Shown here piece by piece: positions 1 to 5,662 of a DNA stretch of 5,662 bases. Each line of letters opens with the position of its first letter. Within the stretch, counting starts at the first letter, position 1. The notes below the pieces were generated by a model. That model worked only from the letters and a program-made list of their open reading frames with translations. It was not told the DNA's origin and made no database searches. Position numbers and translations under genes: made by a program. Source of the DNA: an uncultured Clostridia bacterium (GTDB lineage Bacteria > Bacillota > Clostridia > Oscillospirales > CAG-272); the NCBI GenBank assembly GCA_937914815.1, contig CALDMI010000357.1, positions 1 to 5,662 on the forward strand. The letters are read 5' to 3'.

Positions 1-1492
1 TTTCCGCATAAGCCTCTTTCCCCTCAAAGTCAAAGCAGTTCTGTATCTTTGAGTAGAGCCGCAGCACCTTCGCACGGTACTCGGTTGTGAGGACTTTTGG
101 CAGATTCTCCGTCGCCGCACGGTCAACGTCGGTGAACTCTTCAATGGGGCGTATCACCCCGGCGTCCCCGCTGCTGTATTCCGGCTCCTCCTCCGAGTAT
201 TCTATACCCGAGAACGCGAGGAGCGCGGAGAGGGAAGAGTAGTTTCTGACATAGCTCCGCTCCGTCCCCGGAATGTCGAGATAGCCGGAATACACCGCCG
301 CTATCTCCTCGCGGCTTGACGAGTATGTGAGCGACGAAATCCGGCTCTCGACCGCGCCTATCGCCGCTTTCGCCTCCGCGCTCATCTCGGCTCTCATGTC
401 ATATAACCGTCGCAGCCCGTTCTGACAGCGGTATATCGCCGCCATAGCATAGAGCGTCTGCTCGCCCGCCATACTGTTTGAGCGGTCGGGCAGGGATGTG
501 GGGTTCTCCTCGTCGTAGACGAACGAGTGTAAAAATCCGCCGTCACCGTTTCTGTATTTCATTATCCCGTCATACACGGTGTGTCCGTTCTTTATAAACC
601 GCCCGTCGCTGAAAATGTCGATACCGAGAGAGCAGAGCGCGACCGCGACCTGCACCCCGCTTTCACAGTTCTCTGTGCCCCAGCTTGTAAAGCCGCCGTC
701 AGAGTTCTGAAGTGTGGACAGACGTCCGAGCGCGTCGTCAACCGCCCCGCGCACCTTTTTTGTGACCGTTACCCCGTCTTTGACAAAGGAATATTCCTTT
801 TCGCTGTTGTAATAAGGGGCGAGAGACTGTATCGCCATTCCCGTGATGTCCGGGTCCGGCACCTCGCCCGAGAGTGCCCAGCCCCCGCCCGGTAACTCCC
901 GCGAGAGAATGTTGAGTATAATGTCGTCCCGCGTGTAATAGGCTCCCTCCGGGATTTCATAGCACATGCTGTCAACGGTTATGAGCCCCCATATGAAGCC
1001 GTTTATCCCCTGCCGCCCGAGTATTCCGTTGCCGCGCTCGTCCGTGCGGTTGTAGACCCCGTCGGCAATGAGGTCGATCTCGCCCACATCGCCCATCTTC
1101 CGCGGGTTCCCCCCGCAGGCGAGGACGGCGAGGGCTATTCTGTGCCATTCGGTAGACTTCGCGCGGTCGAGTTTTTCGGCGTTTCTGTACCTGACCGCGA
1201 CGTTTTCATTTATAACGGCGAGATACCCCGCCTGATTGTCGGAAATGTCGAGCCGCGAGAGCCCGATAGGGTACCAGTCGCCCGGCGTGCTCCCCGCGAG
1301 GGATAGAAATTCGTCGTTTATGAGATACCCCCCGTCCCCGGAGCCAACGTCACCCTTTTTCCAGAGGATTATTCCGTCGGCGACCGACACGGGGTCGGCG
1401 CTCTCCGCCGCAGTTACGACGGAGAAGAGGAGCGAGAGCGCGACTGCCGCTAAGAGAAGCGCGCATAACGCGCGGGAAATCTTACTTTTCAT
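1..1492 (-). CDS. Secreted prenyltransferase-like alpha/alpha-toroid repeat protein, possible cobalamin-binding alpha domain (3' end outside window)
   Basis: The reading frame is open from ATG at 1492-1490 to the window edge, giving 497 residues with no stop, so the C-terminus is missing. A Sec signal peptide is visible (basic MKSK start, hydrophobic stretch to about residue 27, likely cleavage after V-T-A at 26-28). There is no lipobox, so the protein is secreted or anchored by its unseen end. The body is a helical-repeat toroid with glycine/aromatic repeat signatures: QGINGFIWGL (161-170), PGGGW (201-205), DPDITGMAIQSLAPYY (213-228), NSDGGF (263-268) and NGDGGF (315-320). This is the squalene-cyclase/prenyltransferase superfamily fold, also used by the alpha domain of intrinsic factor and transcobalamin. 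The catalytic DxDD of terpene cyclases is absent (DPDIT instead), so a binding role is likelier than cyclisation. The start overlaps the stop of the upstream DUF4430 gene (ATGA) with no good Shine-Dalgarno site nearby, which implies translational coupling. Cobalamin binding is inferred from the partner gene and the riboswitch. Confidence 0.85.
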   Translation of the reverse strand, partial: MKSKISRALCALLLAAVALSLLFSVVTAAESADPVSVADGIILWKKGDVGSGDGGYLINDEFLSLAGSTPGDWYPIGLSRLDISDNQAGYLAVINENVAVRYRNAEKLDRAKSTEWHRIALAVLACGGNPRKMGDVGEIDLIADGVYNRTDERGNGILGRQGINGFIWGLITVDSMCYEIPEGAYYTRDDIILNILSRELPGGGWALSGEVPDPDITGMAIQSLAPYYNSEKEYSFVKDGVTVTKKVRGAVDDALGRLSTLQNSDGGFTSWGTENCESGVQVAVALCSLGIDIFSDGRFIKNGHTVYDGIMKYRNGDGGFLHSFVYDEENPTSLPDRSNSMAGEQTLYAMAAIYRCQNGLRRLYDMRAEMSAEAKAAIGAVESRISSLTYSSSREEIAAVYSGYLDIPGTERSYVRNYSSLSALLAFSGIEYSEEEPEYSSGDAGVIRPIEEFTDVDRAATENLPKVLTTEYRAKVLRLYSKIQNCFDFEGKEAYAE

Positions 1493-3312
1493 TTTTTTCT
1501 AAGGTACGACCCGTAGGTCTCCTCCAAAAGCGTAATCTGCCGCTTCATTTCCTTCCCCGATATGTTCCAGACCGACAGCGCGTCAAGAGACGCGAAATAT
1601 ACCGTCTTGTCACAGTCGAGGGCTGCAATATCGGCGAGCAGGTGCATAACGGGGGCATAGTCCGGATTGTCGCCGAGCATCGTTGCCCCGTCCCCGAGAC
1701 CGAGCGCGCCGCCCCCGCCGAGATCCTCACCGAGCAGCACCGTAAACTGTACCCGGACCGTGTCGCCGTCCGTCGGGAAATAGTCGGCAAAGCCGTAATT
1801 TTTGTAAACTCCGTTGACGCTGTACATCCACCCGGAGCCGGAGCCGTAGCAGAATTCCCCGAGCGGGGTGTCCGTGTCCGTCTCCCGGTTGTAAGAGCCC
1901 TTGACCCGCTCCCATATCCCGTCGGCAATCCTGTTGCCCGTGAGGTCGAGCCCGCTTATCGACGCGAGGTAAAACCCGGATTTAAGGGTACCCGTGTATG
2001 AATATCCGAGTCCGTGGGACTCAAGTATCGAGACGAGCGTCTCCGAGAACGGCACCCCATCGTAAATCGGAATATTAACCGGGGCGATAAAGTAACCGCA
2101 GCTTATCGAGAAGCCCTCGAGAGAGAATACAACGCTACCGATCTCCCCGCCCGTTTCCACGGGCGTGAGCGTCATGACCCGGCGGCATTCCGCCGTCCTG
2201 CCGTAGTCGTCGGTTGCCACAACCTTTAAGATAAACGGCGCGCCCATGTGCCTTGAAAACTCCCCGGTCGAGAACCTTATGCGATAGCTCGTCATGGTAG
2301 TGTCATCCCAGATTTTCGATACGTCCTTGACGGCGGCGAAATTGTCAACCCCGTCTCCTGCGTCCCAGTCGGCGAAAAAGGAAAGGGAAGTGTAGGCGAG
2401 CTTTTGTCCGAGCCCGTCGCGCGCCTTGACGTCAAAGCTCATGACGCTCCCGCGGTATTCCTTGCCGTCCGTGATATTTACAGAGAGCGTCGGCGCCGCG
2501 TCAATATAGCGCACGGTATATGAGTATTTTTTCGTAACATTCCCGCAAGCGAGAGTAATGACTATCCGGTTCTCCCCGGAGAAGAGCGTGAGGGAGTATT
2601 TCGTACCCACCGCCGCAACCTCCGCGCCGTTGTGAGATACCGTTATGTCGGCGTTTCCCTCGCCGTACCGCGCCGCCGCGCGGAAGGAATAGCTCGGGTC
2701 TGCCGTGTCCCGGTCGTCTATGTCGGAGACAAAGGTAAATCCGGGATAATCTATTTTAATTTCCCGCTCCTCGGTAAAATTGCCGGAGCGCGCGATAAGG
2801 CGGAAGACGTTCTCCCCGGGCAAAAGCTGAGCGGCGTATCGCCCCCCCTCGCCCGTGAGCGCCGTGTCCCCCTGCATGATAACGAGGGCACAGACGGAGT
2901 CATTGAATGTCGCCCCCGCGGAAAATTCTATTCCGTCGTTCCTTATCGGGACCGTGTCGAGGTCTGTCTCTATTGAGAACTCCGCCCGCCGTATTATGGT
3001 ATACCGGCGCTCGAGCCGCTCGCCCCCGACCTCGGCGGTGACCTCTATGATGTTCTCCCCGTCGCGGAGCGTGGCAGTGTAATTGACGCTCCCGCTGTCG
3101 AGTACAACTCCGTTACAGCTGACCGTGGCTTTCGCGCCGTCGCCGTTATAGAGTACCGAGAGGTAGAAATTATATTCCGCCTCCGGCGTCACCGTGCCGT
3201 CGCTTATGTCCGTCGCTACGACAAAGCCGTGACCGCCCCCGCAGGACACGGCGGCGATAACGGCTATAATGAGCGACAGGAGAAGAAGAAATACCCTGAG
3301 TGCTTTTTTCAT
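1489..3312 (-). CDS. Lipoprotein with beta-sandwich modules and a C-terminal DUF4430 (transcobalamin-like) domain
   Basis: This is a 607-residue protein from ATG at 3312. The signal peptide (MKKALRVFLLLL...) ends in a lipobox A-V-S-C with Cys24, followed by glycines, so it is probably a lipid-anchored surface protein. Three related beta-sandwich modules follow (about 30-109, 111-189, 190-270). Each has a late Gly-Glu-Asn turn (85-87, 166-168, 246-248) preceding a beta strand. A larger module (271-385) has an aromatic-Asp-Trp signature near 313-316. DUF4430 occupies about 393-527; its hallmarks are SGSGWMYSVNGVYKNYGFAD (491-510) and DGDTVRVQFT (515-524), the GWMYxVNG...GDxV pattern of the family. 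A glycine-rich linker and a charged helical tail (to 607) end the protein. An in-frame ATG at 3351 (TAATG overlap with the previous stop) would add 13 residues, but it puts polar sequence before the signal peptide. The start at 3312 also has an AGGA site 7 bases upstream. In vertebrate B12 carriers this domain caps the alpha barrel, and the next gene encodes such a toroid. Confidence 0.9.
   Translation of the reverse strand: MKKALRVFLLLLSLIIAVIAAVSCGGGHGFVVATDISDGTVTPEAEYNFYLSVLYNGDGAKATVSCNGVVLDSGSVNYTATLRDGENIIEVTAEVGGERLERRYTIIRRAEFSIETDLDTVPIRNDGIEFSAGATFNDSVCALVIMQGDTALTGEGGRYAAQLLPGENVFRLIARSGNFTEEREIKIDYPGFTFVSDIDDRDTADPSYSFRAAARYGEGNADITVSHNGAEVAAVGTKYSLTLFSGENRIVITLACGNVTKKYSYTVRYIDAAPTLSVNITDGKEYRGSVMSFDVKARDGLGQKLAYTSLSFFADWDAGDGVDNFAAVKDVSKIWDDTTMTSYRIRFSTGEFSRHMGAPFILKVVATDDYGRTAECRRVMTLTPVETGGEIGSVVFSLEGFSISCGYFIAPVNIPIYDGVPFSETLVSILESHGLGYSYTGTLKSGFYLASISGLDLTGNRIADGIWERVKGSYNRETDTDTPLGEFCYGSGSGWMYSVNGVYKNYGFADYFPTDGDTVRVQFTVLLGEDLGGGGALGLGDGATMLGDNPDYAPVMHLLADIAALDCDKTVYFASLDALSVWNISGKEMKRQITLLEETYGSYLRKK
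2503..3225 (-). repeat. Three tandem beta-sandwich modules in the DUF4430 lipoprotein
   Basis: Residues about 30-109, 111-189 and 190-270 share a pattern: an Asp-rich opening, a central T/V-rich strand with NG or GD, and a closing turn DGEN, PGEN or SGEN followed by a hydrophobic strand. They look like cadherin-like or Ig-like spacer domains that would hold the C-terminal DUF4430 away from the membrane. A fourth copy of the type lies in the first lipoprotein at residues 515-587. Confidence 0.7.
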
Positions 3313-3319
3313 CCGCTTT

Positions 3320-3323
3320 TCCT
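3320..3323 (-). promoter_or_regulatory. Ribosome binding site favouring the internal start of the DUF4430 lipoprotein
   Basis: AGGA lies 7 bases before ATG 3312, the start that places the basic MKK directly at the N-terminus of the signal peptide. The competing ATG at 3351, overlapping the upstream TAA as TAATG, has only a purine stretch (GGAAAGAG) before it. This site lies inside the extra 13 codons of the longer version. Confidence 0.55.
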
Positions 3324-3350
3324 GTTTTGTTTTATCAGGGAAACCTGACA

Positions 3351-5459
3351 TTACTCTTTCCAGTCGACGGTGTAGGAGATCTCGGCAGAGAGATCGCCGT
3401 CGAATACCTTTATAGTGAGAGTTATTATAGTGTCGCCCTCAATATAGAACCAGTCGGCGTACTGGTCGTAGTTCAGCGATACGGTGATTGTCCCGTCGGA
3501 GTTGTCCGTCATCGTCACGCCGTACTCCTGTTCAGAGGCGCCGTAACCCCAGTCTCTGTATACCTTGATGTGTGAGCTGTCGAGAGCCGTGCCGGACGCG
3601 TCCTTTGCGGTGATTATAAAGTCGATAGTCTGTCCGTACCCGCTTGCGATCTTTCCGTCCACGGGCTTGAGGTTCGTCTCCACCGTCGGGTCGCCGGATG
3701 CGCGCGTGAATACGAGAGTGACGAGCGCGGTGTGTCCCTCGTGCTCCGCCGATATGGTCAGCGTGTTCTCGCCGAGCACGGGCGAGAGAACATAGACTCC
3801 GTCCGATATTTCAACAACCGTTCCGTTGAGCTTGACCGTAACCGTGACGTCGGTTCTTCCGTACTTCGCCGCGGCGCTTATGGTTATCGTCTCCGCCGCG
3901 ACGGTCGCGCCGTCGGCTATGCCGGAGTAGCTTATTTCGAGTACGTCAATATAATTCGTTGCCTTTATCCCGCTGTTCCATGAGTTGCCGAGAGAGAGTG
4001 TGCCGCCGTCCGCGCGCACGCCATTTATATTGCAGGGGAGCGATACGGTAGCCTCCGTGCACCCGGAGAACGCCATCCAGCCTATCGAGGAGAGCCCGAC
4101 CGCGGAGGAGAGGTCAGCGGTTTCGAGCGTTTCACAGTCCGCAAATGCGGACTCCCGGACTTTTACGAGCGTCGCGGGCGCGACAAATTCCGTAATGCCG
4201 CAGTTTGCCGGCGCCTTTATGACCTCCGTCTTGTCTGTGTCAAGGAGAACCCCGTTCTGCACCGTGAGGTAGATATTCAGGGGGTCGAGCGATATCTCGC
4301 ACAGCGCCCCCGCATATGTCAGAAATTCGCTTCCGATGTTCGCCGGGCTGATAGTAGCCGGCAGTGTGATTTTCTCGAGCGCGTCGCAGTGGAGTATAAC
4401 CTGATTTCCGATAGATGTGAGCTTCGTCTTCGAGAAATCGAGCTCGCGGAGCGCAGACATAAACCAGAACGACGAGCGACCTATGGCTTCAAGTGAAACG
4501 CAGTCGGAAAAATCGAGCGTCTCGAGCGGTATGTATTCGACCTTCACGCCCGTGTAGGAGAGGAAGCTTGAGCCTATCTCGCGAAGAGCCGAGAGCCCCG
4601 AGAGATCGAGCGTAGCGAGAGCCGGGGCAGAGCAGAAGCAGCAGTCCCCGATGGTGACGAGCGACGACAGCCCCGAGAGATTGACAGTCGCGAGCTTTTC
4701 GCAGGATGTGAAGTTCCAGCCCTCAATGGTGACGAGCGCGCGGCACTCGGTGAGATCAATACTCCGCACTTCGTCATTGTAGGAGAAGGCATTTCTCTTT
4801 ATTACCGTTATCGGCTTTCCGTCGTAGCTACCCGGTACTACAACGTCCGTAACGGTCGATTCGGAGAGAAATTTTACGAGTATGTAAGACTCCCCGTCCT
4901 CCGACGGCTCAAAGGTAAAGTTCTCCGCCGGGGTGGTTATCCTCTCCCACATCGCCGTGACGGTAGTGTCCTCCGCTACTTCAAACGAGGTGACAGCCTC
5001 GCCGTTAAGGCTCCAGCCGAGAAAATTGTAGCCCTCTCTTGTGGGCGCCTTGTCGGAGAGACTTACGAGGCTCCCGCGGTCAACCGTGATTGTCACATCG
5101 GCGAGTACCCCTCCCGCCGGGTCGAGCGTGACCGAAACCTTTTCGGTTATCTCCTGCCAAACCGCCGTGAGCGTTATGTCGGCTGTAACAGTGAGCTTGC
5201 CGTTGACTTCATATTGCTTGTCCCCGCCCGACCAGCCGATGAGCGTGTAGCCCTCCCTCGTCGGCGCGTAGGAGTAGAGATAGAGCGTCTCACCGGACTT
5301 TATGCGGACGGTCTTTGTCTCGGGTGTCCCGCCCGGGCTGTCGAGCGTGACGGTGTAGTACGTCTCCTTTTCGGTGTCACCGCCGCAGGAGGCGAGCGCG
5401 AGTATACCGCATACGGCAATGAGTGCCGCGAGCAGTATCAGGGTGATTTTTCTTTTCAT
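3351..5459 (-). CDS. Surface lipoprotein with InlB-type repeats and BspA-like leucine-rich repeats
   Basis: This is a 702-residue protein from ATG at 5459, with GGAGG 8 bases upstream. The lipoprotein signal peptide has lipobox L-A-S-C (Cys25). Two InlB B-repeat/Flg_new (Listeria-Bacteroides) repeats follow, about 34-101 and 108-171, each with the diagnostic APTREGYxxxGW and a closing (T)AxW. Residues about 180-475 are BspA-type (LRR_5) leucine-rich repeats, opening with VVVPGSYDGKPITVIKRNAF (207-225) and continuing through units such as LATVNLSGLSSLVTIG. The C-terminus carries a beta-sandwich module (about 515-587, Gly-Glu-Asn at 563-565) and a terminal module (590-700, with R-D-W at 635-637). 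Both resemble modules in the next gene. Such proteins are extracellular and bind host, polymer or protein partners; no enzymatic motif is visible. As first gene behind a B12 riboswitch it should belong to the B12 regulon, but its role there is unknown. It could be an assembly scaffold, a receptor, or an adhesin carried along. The leucine-rich block is cysteine-rich for an exported protein, including C273-C274-x-C276. Confidence 0.92.
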   Translation of the reverse strand: MKRKITLILLAALIAVCGILALASCGGDTEKETYYTVTLDSPGGTPETKTVRIKSGETLYLYSYAPTREGYTLIGWSGGDKQYEVNGKLTVTADITLTAVWQEITEKVSVTLDPAGGVLADVTITVDRGSLVSLSDKAPTREGYNFLGWSLNGEAVTSFEVAEDTTVTAMWERITTPAENFTFEPSEDGESYILVKFLSESTVTDVVVPGSYDGKPITVIKRNAFSYNDEVRSIDLTECRALVTIEGWNFTSCEKLATVNLSGLSSLVTIGDCCFCSAPALATLDLSGLSALREIGSSFLSYTGVKVEYIPLETLDFSDCVSLEAIGRSSFWFMSALRELDFSKTKLTSIGNQVILHCDALEKITLPATISPANIGSEFLTYAGALCEISLDPLNIYLTVQNGVLLDTDKTEVIKAPANCGITEFVAPATLVKVRESAFADCETLETADLSSAVGLSSIGWMAFSGCTEATVSLPCNINGVRADGGTLSLGNSWNSGIKATNYIDVLEISYSGIADGATVAAETITISAAAKYGRTDVTVTVKLNGTVVEISDGVYVLSPVLGENTLTISAEHEGHTALVTLVFTRASGDPTVETNLKPVDGKIASGYGQTIDFIITAKDASGTALDSSHIKVYRDWGYGASEQEYGVTMTDNSDGTITVSLNYDQYADWFYIEGDTIITLTIKVFDGDLSAEISYTVDWKE
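4035..4922 (-). repeat. BspA-type leucine-rich repeat block in the first lipoprotein
   Basis: Residues about 180-475 hold roughly nine leucine-rich units of 22-30 residues. The cycle is L-x-x-(I/L)-x-(F/L)-S-x-(C/L)-x-x-L-x-x-I-G-x-x-(A/S)-F, for example around 234-246, 257-270, 281-295, 312-327, 337-350, 359-376 and 445-460. The unit at 395-415 is an interrupting BspA-type insert (NGVLLDTDKTEVIKAPA). These form an extracellular solenoid for protein or ligand binding. Confidence 0.85.
4947..5360 (-). repeat. Two tandem InlB-type (Listeria-Bacteroides) repeats in the first lipoprotein
   Basis: Residues 34-101 and 108-171 of the 702-residue protein align with each other: VTLDxxGG near the start, APTREGY at 65-71 and 138-144, GW at 75-76 and 148-149, and a closing Trp at 101 and 171. 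This is the usual small beta repeat of Gram-positive and Bacteroidota surface proteins. The repetition is in the protein; the DNA copies have diverged. Confidence 0.88.
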
Positions 5460-5467
5460 TTGTTTTT

Positions 5468-5595
5468 CCTCCGTATTTTTTCCGTAAACCTCCTCTGCCT
5501 CGCAACGGAAAATGCCCGGGTATGGCGCGACCGTGCGGCGGCATTGGTCGCATACCCCTCACCCGGGCATGTTGAAACCGGAAAAATACGGCAGG
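5468..5595 (-). promoter_or_regulatory. Probable riboswitch expression platform: Shine-Dalgarno region complementary to the B12 box end
   Basis: In the transcript, GGAGG (5472-5468) lies 8 bases before the ATG at 5459 and is the obvious ribosome binding site. The stretch 5480-5468 (AAAAATACGGAGG) is complementary to 5595-5582 (CCTGCCGTATTTTT): 10 uninterrupted pairs, then one bulged G, then three more pairs that include the Shine-Dalgarno bases. A further CCG/CGG (5581-5579 with 5484-5482) extends it past a bulged A. The helix would hide the ribosome binding site and uses the last bases of the B12 box itself. This supports translational control, though the direction of switching cannot be read without the whole aptamer. 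Confidence 0.6.
5512..5570 (-). promoter_or_regulatory. Strong GC-rich leader hairpin between riboswitch and first gene
   Basis: The arms ATGCCCGGGT (5521-5512 and 5570-5561) are a perfect 10-base inverted repeat. Inside them, GCGACC (5551-5546) pairs with GGTCGC (5532-5527) around a 13-base loop, with unequal internal bulges. In the transcript the stem is followed by only four U residues and then CCG, so it would be a weak intrinsic terminator at best. It may instead be a structural spacer that brings the B12 box close to the Shine-Dalgarno region. Confidence 0.6.
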
Positions 5596-5662
5596 TATCC
5601 TGACTTATGATGCGGGCAGTCCGCAAGGCATGATAATCCCATGTCAAATACAGTAATGGCGG
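5589..5662 (-). promoter_or_regulatory. Cobalamin (B12) riboswitch, 3' part of the aptamer, cut by the window edge
   Basis: On the minus strand, positions 5606-5589 read AAGTCAGGATACCTGCCG. This fits the published B12-box consensus (rAGYCMGgAgaCCkGCcd) at every invariant position; only one of the less conserved central bases differs (T for g). Just upstream are the elements expected before the box: GCCATTACTGT, resembling the GCCACTGT motif, ATGGGA whose ATGG can pair with CCAT at the window edge, and a small hairpin TGCGG-ACTGC-CCGCA (5625-5611) leading into ATCATAAGTC. The 5' part of the aptamer (the conserved GGT/GTGAAA/CCCGC side) lies beyond position 5662. The element is co-oriented with, and about 130 bases upstream of, the 702-residue lipoprotein gene, so it most likely controls all three genes. 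Members of this family usually lower expression when cobalamin is abundant. Confidence 0.88.

Noticed and set aside
581..895. Plus-strand open frame of 104 codons (and the similar ones at 1236-1502, 1642-2001, 2632-2976, 3985-4272, 5214-5603)
   Set aside because: They lie antisense to well-supported minus-strand genes or the leader, show no recognisable domain or ribosome site, and arise from the GC-rich codon pattern of the opposite strand.
1..1492. Terpene or squalene cyclase activity for the toroid protein
   Set aside because: It has a Sec signal peptide, lacks the full DxDD motif, and sits with DUF4430 behind a B12 riboswitch; the fold alone does not imply cyclase activity.
4560..4760. 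Repeated short DNA words (gacgagcg, gagcgtagcgaga and similar), considered as a CRISPR or intergenic repeat array
   Set aside because: They are the coding echo of the leucine-rich protein repeats; spacing and sequence vary and there are no uniform repeat-spacer units.
5509..5570. Canonical intrinsic terminator in the leader
   Set aside because: The stem is strong but only four U residues follow before CCG, so it is reported as a hairpin of uncertain role.
5377..5647. Short minus-strand open frames (61 and 63 codons) in the leader, a possible leader peptide
   Set aside because: They overlap the riboswitch and the first gene's start in other frames, have highly basic, low-complexity products, and the region is explained by RNA structure.

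Overview
The window reads as one operon on the minus strand of a fairly GC-rich genome. Three genes are packed end to end (junctions TAATG and ATGA). They are preceded, at the right-hand edge of the window, by the 3' part of a cobalamin (vitamin B12) riboswitch. Lipoprotein signals ending in Ser-Cys-Gly-Gly, a clear GGAGG Shine-Dalgarno site, BspA-type leucine-rich repeats and InlB-type repeats, and a DUF4430/prenyltransferase-like gene pair all suggest an uncultured, probably gut-dwelling Clostridia-type Bacillota. This placement is inference; no marker gene is present.

Layout in the direction of transcription (right to left). Positions 5662-5589 hold the end of the B12 aptamer with a very good B12 box (5606-5589). 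Positions 5588-5460 are the rest of the leader: a strong GC hairpin, then a segment around the Shine-Dalgarno site that is complementary to the B12 box and the bases just after it. Positions 5459-3351 encode a 702-residue lipoprotein: two InlB/Flg_new repeats, a BspA-like leucine-rich-repeat block, then a beta-sandwich module and a C-terminal domain. Positions 3312-1489 encode a 607-residue lipoprotein (620 if the upstream ATG at 3351 is used): three or four beta-sandwich modules followed by a DUF4430 (transcobalamin beta-domain-like) domain. Positions 1492-1 encode the first 497 residues of a secreted alpha/alpha-toroid protein of the prenyltransferase-repeat type; it runs off the window.

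How they may work together: in the vertebrate B12 carriers (intrinsic factor, transcobalamin, haptocorrin), an alpha6/alpha6 barrel and a small DUF4430-like beta domain lie in one chain and hold cobalamin between them. Here the same two fold types sit in two consecutive, overlapping genes behind a B12 riboswitch. The simplest reading is a cell-surface cobalamin capture system, a split carrier of the intrinsic-factor type, with a repeat-rich surface lipoprotein of unknown role encoded first. The riboswitch and domain calls are read from the sequence; the joint function is inference. No transporter gene is visible, but the operon continues beyond position 1.

No tRNA, rRNA, CRISPR array, insertion sequence or plus-strand gene could be supported.
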